Source: Patescibacteria group bacterium
Lineage (GTDB): Bacteria; Patescibacteriota; Minisyncoccia; Phycocordibacterales; CSBR16-119
Direction of reading: 5' to 3'
NCBI GenBank assembly: GCA_030917865.1
Contig: JAUPTX010000007.1
Location: 1 to 32,217 of the forward strand
Length of the DNA: 32,217 bases
Part shown: positions 1 to 8,116 of the stretch, one piece after another
How positions within the stretch are numbered: position 1 is the first letter of the stretch
How the letters are laid out: each line of letters opens with the position of its first letter
Notes under the pieces: model-generated
Told to the model about the DNA's origin: nothing
The model's input: the letters and a program-made list of their open reading frames with translations, nothing else
Databases searched by the model: none
Translations under genes and position numbers: made by a program

Positions 1-467
1 CTGTTGTCTCCCATAACAAAATATTCGTTTTCTCCTATTTGTGCTTTCATTTGATTTTCACTTTCGTTTTTAACATACGGTTCTTCAAGGGTTATTTTTT
101 CTCCGTTTGTTTGAGTGATAGTAACTTTTGATCCAGAGATTTGGACTAATTCTCCTGGCATTCCAATAATTCTCTTAATAAAGAATTTTGATGGATCGTT
201 TGGGTATCGGAAGATAACAACATCTCCTCGTTTTGGTTCTTCAAATCTATAAGAAATTTGGTCCACTATAAGATACTGGCTGTTTTCAAAAGTTGGAACC
301 ATTGATGATCCGCTAACTATAAAAGGTTGAGCAACAAAAGCTCTAATTGGCCAAACGATAATAAATGCAATTATTGCAAATTTTACAGTTTCCCAAAAAC
401 CATTTTTGTTTTTTAATTCTCTAGGAGTTGTTTGTGTTTCATTTTCTTTTAAAAAATCATTTTGCAT
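1..467 (-). CDS. lepB: Signal peptidase I, 3' end cut by window edge
   Basis: Type I leader peptidase, the membrane serine protease that cleaves signal peptides from exported proteins. About 155 residues are visible and the C-terminus lies outside the window. A hydrophobic segment at about residues 28-47 is the single membrane anchor. It is followed by the SGSSMVPT box with the catalytic serine at 55, then FIKRIIGMPGE with the catalytic lysine at 98. The last visible residues, VMGDN, are the start of the conserved GDNR box. The start codon at 467 gives a short cytoplasmic tail of the expected kind. The gene runs away from pth, so the two are divergent across an A+T-rich spacer. The family call is secure; only the extreme C-terminus is unseen. 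Confidence 0.95.
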   Translation of the reverse strand, partial: MQNDFLKENETQTTPRELKNKNGFWETVKFAIIAFIIVWPIRAFVAQPFIVSGSSMVPTFENSQYLIVDQISYRFEEPKRGDVVIFRYPNDPSKFFIKRIIGMPGELVQISGSKVTITQTNGEKITLEEPYVKNESENQMKAQIGENEYFVMGDN

Positions 468-536
468 GTAAGAATTGTAATACAAAAATTAACTTGACGC
501 AACGAAAAGATTGTCGTAATTACAAAATATAATCTG

Positions 537-545
537 TGCTATAAT
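537..545 (+). promoter_or_regulatory. Extended -10 promoter of pth, leaderless
   Basis: A TGC triplet at 537-539 directly precedes TATAAT at 540-545, an extended -10 element. The pth start codon is at 552, so transcription should begin at or next to the ATG. No convincing -35 box sits at the right distance. Confidence 0.6.
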
Positions 546-551
546 ATTTTT

Positions 552-1145
552 ATGTATTTAATAGTCGGACTAGGAAATCCAGGAGAAAAATATTCAAAAA
601 CTAGGCATAATGTTGGCTTTATTTTGCTAGATTTTTTTGTAAATGGTTGGCAAAAAGATAAATACGCAGAAGCTTTGGTGTCCAAAGACTTTATAAACGG
701 CTCTGATGTTATTTATGTTAAACCAGAGACTTTTATGAATGATTCGGGTAGATCTGTTTCTTATTTAAAAGAAAAATTTGAAATCCCAAATGAAAATATT
801 TTTGTTGTTTATGATGATATAGATTTACCTTTTGGGGAAATCAGAATTTCTCACGACAGAGGCGATGGGGGACACAATGGGATAAAATCGATAGTTTCTT
901 GTTTGGAATCAAGAGATTTTACAAGATTGCGTTTTGGAATCGCTCCGTCTTCTGAGGATGGCAGGGCGATAAAGCCAAAAGGTGGATTTTTTACTCCTGC
1001 TTCAAAAGCCGTTTCGAATTTTGTGTTAAAAGATTTTTCTGCGAGTGACTTAGAAAAGATAAAAAATTTATCCGCAAAAGTAGAAGAGATTATTAAAACT
1101 TTTGTAAAAGAGGGAAGAGGTGTAGTGATGAATAAGTTTAATTAA
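552..1145 (+). CDS. pth: Peptidyl-tRNA hydrolase
   Basis: Releases tRNA from peptidyl-tRNAs that drop off ribosomes; cytosolic and normally essential. The 197 residues match the bacterial Pth fold over the full length. The N-terminal GLGNPG contains N9, TRHNVGF contains the catalytic His19, FMNDSG contains N63, YDDIDLPFG contains the partner Asp88, and GDGGHNG contains N109. The -10 box TATAAT ends seven bases before the ATG, which fixes the start and implies a leaderless message. The stop codon lies inside the left arm of the terminator hairpin shared with the convergent rpsA gene. The C-terminal part has a small insertion near residues 135-150, still within normal family variation. Confidence 0.97.
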   Translation: MYLIVGLGNPGEKYSKTRHNVGFILLDFFVNGWQKDKYAEALVSKDFINGSDVIYVKPETFMNDSGRSVSYLKEKFEIPNENIFVVYDDIDLPFGEIRISHDRGDGGHNGIKSIVSCLESRDFTRLRFGIAPSSEDGRAIKPKGGFFTPASKAVSNFVLKDFSASDLEKIKNLSAKVEEIIKTFVKEGRGVVMNKFN

Positions 1146-1186
1146 AAAGAAAGGGCGCGCCGTAGGCGCGCCCTTTCTTTTTAATT
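1140..1186. terminator. Bidirectional terminator between pth and rpsA
   Basis: A perfect 22-base inverted repeat (1140-1161 against 1165-1186) with a GTA loop. A G+C core of GGGCGCGCC is flanked by A-rich and T-rich outer arms, so it can terminate transcripts from either side. The pth stop codon lies within the left arm, and the rpsA stop begins inside the end of the right arm. Confidence 0.93.
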
Positions 1187-2264
1187 ATTTCTCTACGTGT
1201 GTTAGAGTCATTTTTTGATCTTTTGGATCGAATAGGTTGATTTGGAAATTATAAGTTTTTCCAAGTTCAAGATGTTCTCTTAGTTTTTCTTCTCCACCAA
1301 ATGATGAATTGTGAACAAGTCCAGCAACTCCTTCTTTGATAGAAATAAGAGCTCCGTGTTTGTTAAATTTGATAACAACACCAGAAATTATGTCTCCTTT
1401 CTTTAGTTTGCCTTCAAATTCTTTCCAAGGATTTTCTTTGAAAACTTTTAGAGATAGAGAAATCTTTCCATCTTTGATTTCAATAATTCTAGCTTTTACT
1501 TTGTCTCCAACTTTGAACATTTTTCTTGGGTCATCGATAAGTCCCCAATCTATTTCAGAGATGTGTACAAGACCTTCTAGACCTTCTTCTATCTTAAGGA
1601 AGATACCGAAGTCTACAATTCCTGCGATTTCACAATCTAGATCATCTCCTACGTGGTATTTATCTACAACACCCATTCTTTCTTCTTGGTTTGTTGTTTT
1701 TTCAGAGAAAACAAGTTTGTCTTCTTTTGGATTTGCAGAAATTATGTTTACAGACATTTTTTGTCCAACAAATTTCTTCAATTCTCTTAATATTTTATCT
1801 TTGTCTGAATCCTCAACTCTAGGGTAATTTTCTGGTCTTAGTTGAGAAGCTGGCAAGAATCCTTGAATTCCTTTCCATTCTATAATAAGTCCACCTTTGT
1901 TTGCTTCTTTAACCGGAAGTTCGATAACAGCCTTGCTTGCAATAAGATCTTCAGCTTCTTTCCAAACCAAAGCTTGTCTTGCTTCTTTTAGAGAAAGTTC
2001 AGTGTATCCTTCTTCGTTTTGAACTTCTATAATTTTCGCTTTAATAAGATCACCTTTTCTGATTTTCTTGATTACATCTCTTGCGTTGATATATTCTTTT
2101 CCAAAAATTATACCTGTACCAAAAGTTCCAAGATCAACGAAAACCGATGCCTTGTGTGTATCTATAATTTTACCTTCTACTATATCTCCAGCTTTTAGAG
2201 TGAAAATTTTGTCATCTATTAGCTTAGATAGTTCAGGATTTTTTGATTCTGTTTTAATATCCAT
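1185..2264 (-). CDS. rpsA: 30S ribosomal protein S1 (four S1 repeats)
   Basis: RNA-binding ribosomal protein that helps load mRNA on the 30S subunit. It has 359 residues from the ATG at 2264. Four OB-fold S1 repeats are visible: roughly 20-95 (AGDIVEGKII), 110-185 (GGLIIEWKGIQGFLPASQL), 200-275 (VDFGIFLKIEEGLEGLVHIS) and 285-355 (KHGALISIKEGVAGLVHNSS). This is shorter than the six-repeat proteobacterial S1 and close to the length in many Gram-positive and Patescibacteria relatives. The frame is open upstream to an ATG at 2363, but those 33 residues are basic and unlike S1, and they coincide with two leader hairpins, so the start at 2264 is preferred. There is no clear Shine-Dalgarno sequence before it. 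Confidence 0.92.
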   Translation of the reverse strand: MDIKTESKNPELSKLIDDKIFTLKAGDIVEGKIIDTHKASVFVDLGTFGTGIIFGKEYINARDVIKKIRKGDLIKAKIIEVQNEEGYTELSLKEARQALVWKEAEDLIASKAVIELPVKEANKGGLIIEWKGIQGFLPASQLRPENYPRVEDSDKDKILRELKKFVGQKMSVNIISANPKEDKLVFSEKTTNQEERMGVVDKYHVGDDLDCEIAGIVDFGIFLKIEEGLEGLVHISEIDWGLIDDPRKMFKVGDKVKARIIEIKDGKISLSLKVFKENPWKEFEGKLKKGDIISGVVIKFNKHGALISIKEGVAGLVHNSSFGGEEKLREHLELGKTYNFQINLFDPKDQKMTLTHVEK

Positions 2265-2335
2265 AAAAAATATCCGCTTATTAGGCGGATTAACCAATGG
2301 GATTTTAGGTTTTATAAAGTTTTTACGCTTTATAA
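2265..2335 (-). promoter_or_regulatory. Structured rpsA leader with terminator-like hairpin
   Basis: Two inverted repeats lie just upstream of the rpsA start. The proximal one pairs 2272-2277 with 2285-2290 (ATCCGC/GCGGAT, 7-base loop) and on the rpsA strand is followed by a run of T that runs into the ATG. The distal one pairs 2312-2319 with 2328-2335 (TTATAAAG/CTTTATAA). The proximal hairpin plus T tract resembles an intrinsic terminator or a translation-blocking hairpin, so attenuation or S1 autoregulation is plausible. The function is inferred. Confidence 0.45.
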
Positions 2336-2445
2336 GGTTAGCCTTAAACCCGACTAATAACATTGCAATAGTAATATAATTTGACTAAAAAGTAAAGCCT
2401 CGCCGTGATTTCCACATTTTAAAGAAATTTTAACCATTTTTCGTA

Positions 2446-2451
2446 TATAAT
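2446..2451 (+). promoter_or_regulatory. Probable -10 box for the 2481-6161 operon
   Basis: A perfect TATAAT lies 29 bases before the ATG at 2481 in an A+T-rich spacer. No good -35 hexamer is visible, so this is a weak promoter assignment based on the -10 box and its position alone. Confidence 0.4.
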
Positions 2452-2480
2452 AAATGTATTAATAAATTAGTTCTTACTTT

Positions 2481-2855
2481 ATGTCTAAAAATAATTGGTC
2501 AAATTATTACCTTAAGGCAACCCAGAGTATATTTTTGGTTGCCGGAATACTTATGGTGTTCACCTTCCCTTATTTTTTAAAATATTTTAATTTCTCGGGG
2601 ATGGCTTTGATGTTTATTATGGTGCTTCTCGCGGTGCTTGCTGGCTACACTGGCGGTGGAAACAAGCTTATTCTAAAATTCAATGCCTTAGTTGCTATTG
2701 CTGGCTTTGTTATGTCGGCTTATAGAGGAGTCGTGATTTTTTTCAGAGGCGTAGAAGAACCTTTGGCGATATTTTCTTTTTGGACGCATCAGCTTTTAGC
2801 TCTAGTTTTCTTTTTGGCGATTTACTTTGCAGTTAGAGCAATGAGGTCAGCATAA
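2481..2855 (+). CDS. Small four-helix membrane protein, unknown
   Basis: A 124-residue protein that is mostly hydrophobic, with four probable membrane helices at about 14-32, 38-56, 64-88 and 97-118. The loops are short and carry few charges. I do not recognise the family and no catalytic motif is visible. It ends 11 bases before the VirD4-like ATPase and shares its strand, so the two are probably co-transcribed. Membrane coupling of the neighbouring soluble ATPase would be a reasonable role, because that ATPase has no N-terminal membrane helices of its own. This is only inferred from context. Confidence 0.75.
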   Translation: MSKNNWSNYYLKATQSIFLVAGILMVFTFPYFLKYFNFSGMALMFIMVLLAVLAGYTGGGNKLILKFNALVAIAGFVMSAYRGVVIFFRGVEEPLAIFSFWTHQLLALVFFLAIYFAVRAMRSA

Positions 2856-2866
2856 TATTATTTTAA

Positions 2867-4720
2867 ATGTTTGAACCAGACAGGATAACATACTTCGGAG
2901 AAACCGATTTCCGAGGAAAAAAAACACGTTTTGGGATAAAGGCGGAAGATAGATCTCGCCATGTTTATGTTATTGGTAAAACTGGTATGGGTAAATCTAC
3001 CTTGCTTGAAAACATGGCTTCTCAAGATATTAAAAATGGAGAAGGTCTTTGTTTTATTGACCCGCACGGTAGTGCTATAGACACGCTTATAGAATACATT
3101 CCAGAAGAAAGGCTAAACGACGTAATATATTTTGCGCCGTTTGATTCAGAATATCCAATTTCCTTTAATGTCCTCGAAACTGTTCCAGAAGACCAGAGAT
3201 ATTTGGTTGTTCAAGGTCTTATGTCTACATTCGACAAAATTTGGCCAGACACTTTTTCTGAAAGAATGAAATATATTTTAAGTAATACACTTTTAGCACT
3301 ACTTGAGTATCCCGGCTCAACTCTTTTGGGTGTAAACAGGATGTACGCAGACAAGGGCTATAGACAAGAAGTTGTGAAAAATATTTCTGATCCAACAGTT
3401 AAAACTTTTTGGGTTGATGAATTTGAAAAATGGGATGAACGATTTATGCGTGAAGCAACTGCAGCTATTCAAAACAAGATTGGTCAGTTCACAGCGAATC
3501 CTTTAGTTAGAAATATTATCGGTCAAAAGAATTCAAGTTTTGATTTTCGAGAGGTGATGGATAAGAAAAAAATCCTTCTTATAAACCTTTCAAAAGGTAG
3601 AATTGGAGAACAAAACTCTGGGCTTTTGGGTGGAATGCTTATCACAAAAATTTATTTGGCTGCAATGTCGCGCGCCGACGTTTCCAAATCTGATATGGCA
3701 GACCTACCACCGTTTTTCCTTTTTGTGGACGAGTTCCAAAACTTTGCTAACGAATCCTTTGCTGATATTTTGGCTGAAGCGAGAAAGTATAAATTAAATC
3801 TTACTATTGCCCACCAATACGTCGCCCAGATGGAAGACGAAGTTCGTGACGCTGTTTTTGGTAACGTCGGTACGACAATATCTTTTAGAGTTGGACCCTT
3901 GGATGCCGAGCTTTTGGAAAAAGTTTTTGTTCCAACCTTTACTCAAGAAGATATTGTAAATCTGGGGCGCTTCCAAATGTATCTTACTCTTATGATAGAC
4001 GGCGTGGGGTCCAAACCTTTTTCAGCTGTTTCTCTTTCTCCTTTACCTAAAAATCCAATTTCTTTTAGAGACGAAGTTATAGATTATTCTAGAAATAATT
4101 TTGCAAACAAAAGAGAGGTTATCGAACAGTATATTAATGAATGGTATAAGAAAGAATTTTTTACAGAAAAACAAAGAAAAGAAGTTGAGAAAAAAGAGGA
4201 TTATTTAAAAAGCAAATTTGGGCAAGGATATAAACCAAGAGGCGCAAGGCCGGACGATGAATATTCTGGTGCTTTTGTTCCGAGCGAGCCAAAGAAGTCG
4301 GAATTTAAGAAAAAAGATGATCTTAAGAAAGATAGAGATGTTCAAAAGAAGGTTTCAAAAATAGTAATACCTGAAGAGATTAAAAATAAAGTTGTAAACG
4401 GTGCCCCAGAAAAGAAAGAAGAAATATCTTTAAAAGATATGTCTTTAAATCTGCAAAAGCCAAATATTTCTGTAAAAGATCCAAGACCAGAAAGTAAATC
4501 TTTGTTAAAAGACGCGCTTTCAAAAGTTCTAAAAAAGGAAGAGCCTAAAGAGGCTGTAAAAGTTGATCAACCTAAAAATATTGATAATAAAAATAATTTT
4601 CAAAAACCAGAAAAAGAAGAAGAGTCAAATAATTCACAAACCTCAAATAATCCTAATCAAAAAAATAACCAAACAATAAAAGAAGTACCTGAAGATATAT
4701 TAAAAAGAATATTAGAATAA
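2867..4720 (+). CDS. VirD4/TraG-like conjugative-type ATPase
   Basis: A 617-residue P-loop ATPase of the type IV secretion coupling-protein/HerA-like group. The Walker A motif GKTGMGKST is at 37-45, very near the N-terminus. FIDPHGSAID follows at about 62, and Walker B LFVDE is at 285-289 within FFLFVDEFQNFANES. A TraG-like region (ARKYKLNLTIAHQYVAQM) follows. From about residue 430 the protein becomes a Lys/Glu/Asn-rich, low-complexity tail. It lacks the N-terminal transmembrane helices of classical VirD4, so it may act as a peripheral motor. It is followed after one base by a secreted lamin-tail protein. A link to the pilin array at 17143-21520 is inferred. A DNA-processing or secretion role is likely, but no relaxase is in the window. 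Confidence 0.87.
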   Translation: MFEPDRITYFGETDFRGKKTRFGIKAEDRSRHVYVIGKTGMGKSTLLENMASQDIKNGEGLCFIDPHGSAIDTLIEYIPEERLNDVIYFAPFDSEYPISFNVLETVPEDQRYLVVQGLMSTFDKIWPDTFSERMKYILSNTLLALLEYPGSTLLGVNRMYADKGYRQEVVKNISDPTVKTFWVDEFEKWDERFMREATAAIQNKIGQFTANPLVRNIIGQKNSSFDFREVMDKKKILLINLSKGRIGEQNSGLLGGMLITKIYLAAMSRADVSKSDMADLPPFFLFVDEFQNFANESFADILAEARKYKLNLTIAHQYVAQMEDEVRDAVFGNVGTTISFRVGPLDAELLEKVFVPTFTQEDIVNLGRFQMYLTLMIDGVGSKPFSAVSLSPLPKNPISFRDEVIDYSRNNFANKREVIEQYINEWYKKEFFTEKQRKEVEKKEDYLKSKFGQGYKPRGARPDDEYSGAFVPSEPKKSEFKKKDDLKKDRDVQKKVSKIVIPEEIKNKVVNGAPEKKEEISLKDMSLNLQKPNISVKDPRPESKSLLKDALSKVLKKEEPKEAVKVDQPKNIDNKNNFQKPEKEEESNNSQTSNNPNQKNNQTIKEVPEDILKRILE

Positions 4721-4721
4721 A

Positions 4722-6161
4722 ATGTATAAAATTTTATTATTTTTTACCTTATTTTTTGTACCGTTTTTTGCTAAGGCTGAAATTTATTTTTCAGAGATCG
4801 CTTGGATGGGCACTAGTGATTCTGCAAATGAAGAATGGATAGAAATATATAATAGTGGTGAAGAAACCCCTCTTTCTGGTTGGAAAATATTTGAAGCGGG
4901 CGGTGTAACACAAGTTATATCTTTGTCTGGAAGCATTTCTTCTGGTCAGCATCTTTTGGTTTGTAGAACGACACCGAGCGTGCCAAGTCCTTTGTCGGGC
5001 GGTTGTGACGTAAATGGTTCTTTTAGTGGAAGCGGGCTAAATAATGCCGGTGAAAATTTAACACTCGTGAATTCCTCAGGCTCTGTGGTGGACGAAATAA
5101 ACGCTTCTTCTGGTTGGCCGGCTGGAGATTCTTTTACTAAAGAAACTATGCAAAAATCGGGCTCGAGTTGGGTGACAGGATCTCCTACGCCTGGTGCTGC
5201 TAATATAACTTCTTCTAGTGGTGGCGAAAATGGAACCGATGAAGAAGAGGATGAAGAAGATAATAATTCAGAAGATGGAAATGACGAAGAGGGTTCTAAT
5301 ACATCGTCTTCGTCTAATAAGAAAGACACTAAGCCTAGTTATACAAAAAGACTGGTTGATATAAAAGTCGTAGATAATACTGTTCCTGTTGGGTCTCCAG
5401 TTAAATTTTATTTAGATACTAGAGATTTAAATGGTGCTAATATTACACGTGGGCAATTTTTTTGGAACATGGGAGATGGAACAGAAAGGTATTTTAGTAG
5501 GAATGAAAAATTTGAACATATATACGATCATGAAGGCACTTATGTTGTGACTTTAAAATATTACAAAACTTATTTTGAAGGGATTGAGCCTGACGCAACA
5601 GATAAAATAACAGTAACAATAGGAGGTTCCGGAGTTGTTATTTCAAAAATTCATTTAGATGGAAGTGTTGAGATAAAAAACACAACAAGTGGTGAAATAG
5701 ATTTGTCTCGGTGGGTCATGAGAGATAATTTTGGCAACAGCTTTACTATTCCAGATGAAACTTTTATACTAGGAAATAAATCTCTTACTTTAAATTCTAA
5801 AAGAACCCGGTTTACCAACTATTCAAATTCTGTAACTATTTTTAGTCCTAGTGGTAGTTTTGTTTCTTCTAAAAATAAATATGAAAATGATACCACGTCT
5901 TTCAAAGCAGGCACGGTGCGTTCTTCTGGTATTTCTTATGTTAACGAGGTGATGGCTAAAGAATTAGAAGACGCCGATGATACTATCGATTTAAACGAAA
6001 AGCTTGGCGCAAATGTATTAGATTCACAAAAACAAAAACAACCATCTTTTTGGATGATTGCTTTTGTTTTAATGCTCGCAATATCTTCTTTTGCAATTTA
6101 CTTTATTTACAAAAAGGAAGAAAGGGAAGAGGTTAAAGATGATTTTGAGTTGATTGATTAA
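4722..6161 (+). CDS. Secreted lamin-tail/PKD surface protein, C-terminal anchor
   Basis: A 479-residue cell-surface protein. A signal peptide ends at about residue 19 (FFAKA before EIYFSEIAWMG). Residues 20-150 form a lamin-tail domain (EEWIEIYNSGEETPLSGWKI). An acidic, Ser/Asn-rich linker follows at about 165-205. A PKD-like Ig fold spans roughly 215-300 (FFWNMGDGTE, then HEGTYVVTLKYY). A second lamin-tail-like domain covers about 305-390. A hydrophobic helix at about 443-463, followed by a charged tail, anchors the C-terminus. The start is one base after the ATPase stop, so the genes form one operon. Domain assignments rest on motif recognition. The ligand is unknown; adhesion or envelope scaffolding is plausible. 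Its 3' end overlaps the convergent DUF5667 gene by 29 bases. Confidence 0.85.
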   Translation: MYKILLFFTLFFVPFFAKAEIYFSEIAWMGTSDSANEEWIEIYNSGEETPLSGWKIFEAGGVTQVISLSGSISSGQHLLVCRTTPSVPSPLSGGCDVNGSFSGSGLNNAGENLTLVNSSGSVVDEINASSGWPAGDSFTKETMQKSGSSWVTGSPTPGAANITSSSGGENGTDEEEDEEDNNSEDGNDEEGSNTSSSSNKKDTKPSYTKRLVDIKVVDNTVPVGSPVKFYLDTRDLNGANITRGQFFWNMGDGTERYFSRNEKFEHIYDHEGTYVVTLKYYKTYFEGIEPDATDKITVTIGGSGVVISKIHLDGSVEIKNTTSGEIDLSRWVMRDNFGNSFTIPDETFILGNKSLTLNSKRTRFTNYSNSVTIFSPSGSFVSSKNKYENDTTSFKAGTVRSSGISYVNEVMAKELEDADDTIDLNEKLGANVLDSQKQKQPSFWMIAFVLMLAISSFAIYFIYKKEEREEVKDDFELID

Positions 6162-7503
6162 AATTTATTTTCTTTAAAGATTCGTTTGTTTCTTCAAGGG
6201 ATTTAATTGCCGCAGCTTCTAGTTCTTTAATATTTAGCCCAGGATTAATTTCTGTTTTTGTTTCGGTCTTAATGTCGGTCTTTACTTCTACTGATGGTGT
6301 TGTCTCAGCTTCTTTAATTGGATCTGCCACTGTTTCTTTAGGCACCTCCTTTGTTTCTTCGGTTGCTGGAATTATTTCAGCAGACTTTATCTTTTTATAC
6401 TCTTCGATTTGTTGAATTATTTTTTTAGCTTTTTGGGATAGAGTTAAAGATTCTTTAAAATTTCCTACACTTTTTGCTAAGTCAGATTGTTTTATTAAAT
6501 CTTCAGCCTCTTTTATTTTTTGATCAATACTGAATTCTTGAGCCGTCTCTTCTATAAGGATAATCTCTGCTGAAAGAGTACTCATTAGCATTGCGTCTTC
6601 AGGTGCAGTTTTGGCTGTTTTAGCTTCTGTATTATTAAACAATGCTAAATCGTTTTCTACTACTAGGTTTTCTTTAACTTCTTCAATCTTTTGACTAGCT
6701 TCTTCTGTGTTTTTAATAGCGACATCGCTGATTGTTTCGGATTCGTTTTTTACTATTTCATCTATAACTTTTTCTTCAACTTCTTCGACTTTTTTGATTG
6801 CAGCGTCAACACTTTCTATTATTTTGTCGAACTCCTCTTCTGTTTTTTCAGAAGACTCGGTTTCTGGTGTTGAAAATTTTGCCATCATTATCATGCTGTC
6901 AGCTTCTTCTTTTTCTTGTTTGTTTTTTTCAACTAAAACTTCTTTGTGTGCCTCTAGAACAGGAGTTACCATCGCGACCACATCAAGAGCTTTTTCTGTT
7001 TTACCTTCTTCTTTTAGTGTTTCTATTGTTTTTGTTACACTAGAAATATTTTTTTCTAGGTTGTGTTTAACGATCTCTTTCTTTTCCGGTGAAAGCTTTT
7101 TTGTTTCGGCTAGTTTTTGAACTTCTGTTAATCGTCTTTCTACTTTTTGTGTTTGAACAACCACCTTAGCTTCTGTAGTAAAAGCTAATTTCTCTTCTAT
7201 TTTTTCGTTAACGTTTACTTTTACAGTGTAAAGTTTATCTCCTGGAAGAGAGTCTGTTGATGCATAAGAAACTCCTGTACCTCCAACAACTAAAACCGCG
7301 ACTAAAACCATCGCTAAACCTTTTGAAAGGTTTCGTAGAGTAAATACAGAGAAGTAAAAAGATTTTCTAATCGCAGGATTTTTACCTCTGATTGGGTTAA
7401 AAGATACAAATTCAGAAATTCTATATCTTAAAGTCTCTTTCTCTTTTTCAGAAAGTTTTATTTCTTTAGCACCTTTTATTAATCTTTTGAAATTTCTATT
7501 CAT
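6133..7503 (-). CDS. DUF5667 membrane protein, likely anti-sigma partner
   Basis: A 456-residue bitopic membrane protein. The N-terminal 55 residues are basic and probably cytoplasmic. A helix at about 60-80 (GLAMVLVAVLVVGGTGVSYA) crosses the membrane. It is followed by STDSLPGDKLYTVKVNVNEKIEEKLAF, characteristic of DUF5667. The rest is a long Glu/Lys-rich, probably coiled-coil region ending in a Pro/Thr/Glu-rich stretch. The start codon overlaps the end of the ECF sigma gene by eight bases, indicating translational coupling. That arrangement is typical of sigma/anti-sigma pairs, so control of the sigma factor by an envelope signal is inferred. No zinc anti-sigma motif is visible. The 3' end overlaps the convergent surface-protein gene by 29 bases. 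Confidence 0.85.
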   Translation of the reverse strand: MNRNFKRLIKGAKEIKLSEKEKETLRYRISEFVSFNPIRGKNPAIRKSFYFSVFTLRNLSKGLAMVLVAVLVVGGTGVSYASTDSLPGDKLYTVKVNVNEKIEEKLAFTTEAKVVVQTQKVERRLTEVQKLAETKKLSPEKKEIVKHNLEKNISSVTKTIETLKEEGKTEKALDVVAMVTPVLEAHKEVLVEKNKQEKEEADSMIMMAKFSTPETESSEKTEEEFDKIIESVDAAIKKVEEVEEKVIDEIVKNESETISDVAIKNTEEASQKIEEVKENLVVENDLALFNNTEAKTAKTAPEDAMLMSTLSAEIILIEETAQEFSIDQKIKEAEDLIKQSDLAKSVGNFKESLTLSQKAKKIIQQIEEYKKIKSAEIIPATEETKEVPKETVADPIKEAETTPSVEVKTDIKTETKTEINPGLNIKELEAAAIKSLEETNESLKKINFNQSTQNHL

Positions 7504-8017
7504 TGTAATCTTTTAATAATTTCTTTAATTTGTCGACCCCTCTGTGAATCATAACCGATACGTGATTGTCGCTTAGTCCGAGTGTTTCTCCTATTTCTTT
7601 TATACTCATTTCTTCGACGTAACGCATCAATACTATTTCTTTGTATTTTTCGTCTATTTGATCTATTGTCTTTATAACTTTCTGTTTTTCAAATTCTTTT
7701 TGTTTTTCTTCTTCGATATCTTCGTCTGTTTTAAAATCTAGTCCGGTTTCCATTATTTCATCCAAAGAAGAAGACTTTTTCTTTCGTCTGTAGTCTATTA
7801 TTAGGTTTTTGGCAACTCGATAGAGAAAGGCTTTTATGTTTTCAATTTCTTCGCCTTTTTGTAGATATTGCCATGTTTTTATAAAAGTGTCTTGGGCTAT
7901 ATCTAGAGCAACTTCTCTGTTGCTGGTTTGAAAAAAGGCGTACCTAAAAATAGCGTCAGAAAACTCTTCATAGCTTTCCATAAAGACTTTTTCAGTTTTA
8001 TTGTTCATTTCGTTCAT
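7496..8017 (-). CDS. ECF-family RNA polymerase sigma factor
   Basis: A 173-residue sigma-70 family factor with the ECF layout. Region 2 occupies about residues 15-80 (FRYAFFQTSNREVALDIAQDTF, then AFLYRVAKNLIIDYRRKK). A short acidic linker follows, and region 4 covers about 115-170 (YKEIVLMRYVEEMSIKEIGETLGLSDNHVSVMIHRG) with a clear helix-turn-helix. Two in-frame ATGs are possible (8017 and 8008) with no Shine-Dalgarno sequence to choose between them; the first is used here. It is coupled by overlap to the DUF5667 gene. Upstream, the direct repeat AAAACGCTA occurs at 8033-8041 and 8067-8075 on the plus strand, which could be a binding site. Confidence 0.93.
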   Translation of the reverse strand: MNEMNNKTEKVFMESYEEFSDAIFRYAFFQTSNREVALDIAQDTFIKTWQYLQKGEEIENIKAFLYRVAKNLIIDYRRKKKSSSLDEIMETGLDFKTDEDIEEEKQKEFEKQKVIKTIDQIDEKYKEIVLMRYVEEMSIKEIGETLGLSDNHVSVMIHRGVDKLKKLLKDYNE

Positions 8018-8032
8018 AAGATAAGACGTCTA

Positions 8033-8075
8033 AAAACGCTACATATTACAGTAAATATAATACCATAAAACGCTA
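8033..8075 (-). promoter_or_regulatory. Direct repeats upstream of ECF sigma gene
   Basis: The nonamer AAAACGCTA occurs twice, at 8033-8041 and 8067-8075, spaced 34 bases start to start. They bracket the A+T-rich segment where the sigma promoter should lie. Same-face spacing of about three helical turns suits an activator, repressor or autoregulation site, but the function is inferred. Confidence 0.35.
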
Positions 8076-8101
8076 AATCCCCCTTATTTATTCGGGGGAT
8101 T
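8076..8101 (-). terminator. Terminator after the udg transcript
   Basis: AATCCCCC (8076-8083) pairs with GGGGGATT (8094-8101) around a 10-base A+T loop. On the minus strand the hairpin is followed by a short T-rich stretch, fitting a terminator between the udg/small-ORF transcript and the sigma gene. Confidence 0.65.
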
Positions 8102-8116
8102 GAGCAATACGTATTG

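Noticed and set aside
1336-1827. 163-residue open frame on the plus strand inside rpsA
   Set aside because: It is antisense to the S1 repeats, rich in Ser, Pro and Phe from reversed codons, and has no start signal or family resemblance.
2265-2363. Longer N-terminus of ribosomal protein S1
   Set aside because: The extra residues are unlike S1, overlap two RNA hairpins, and the ATG at 2264 gives the normal family start.
6691-7120. Plus-strand open frames inside the DUF5667 gene
   Set aside because: They are Phe/Ser-rich antisense shadows of the Glu/Lys-rich coiled-coil region.
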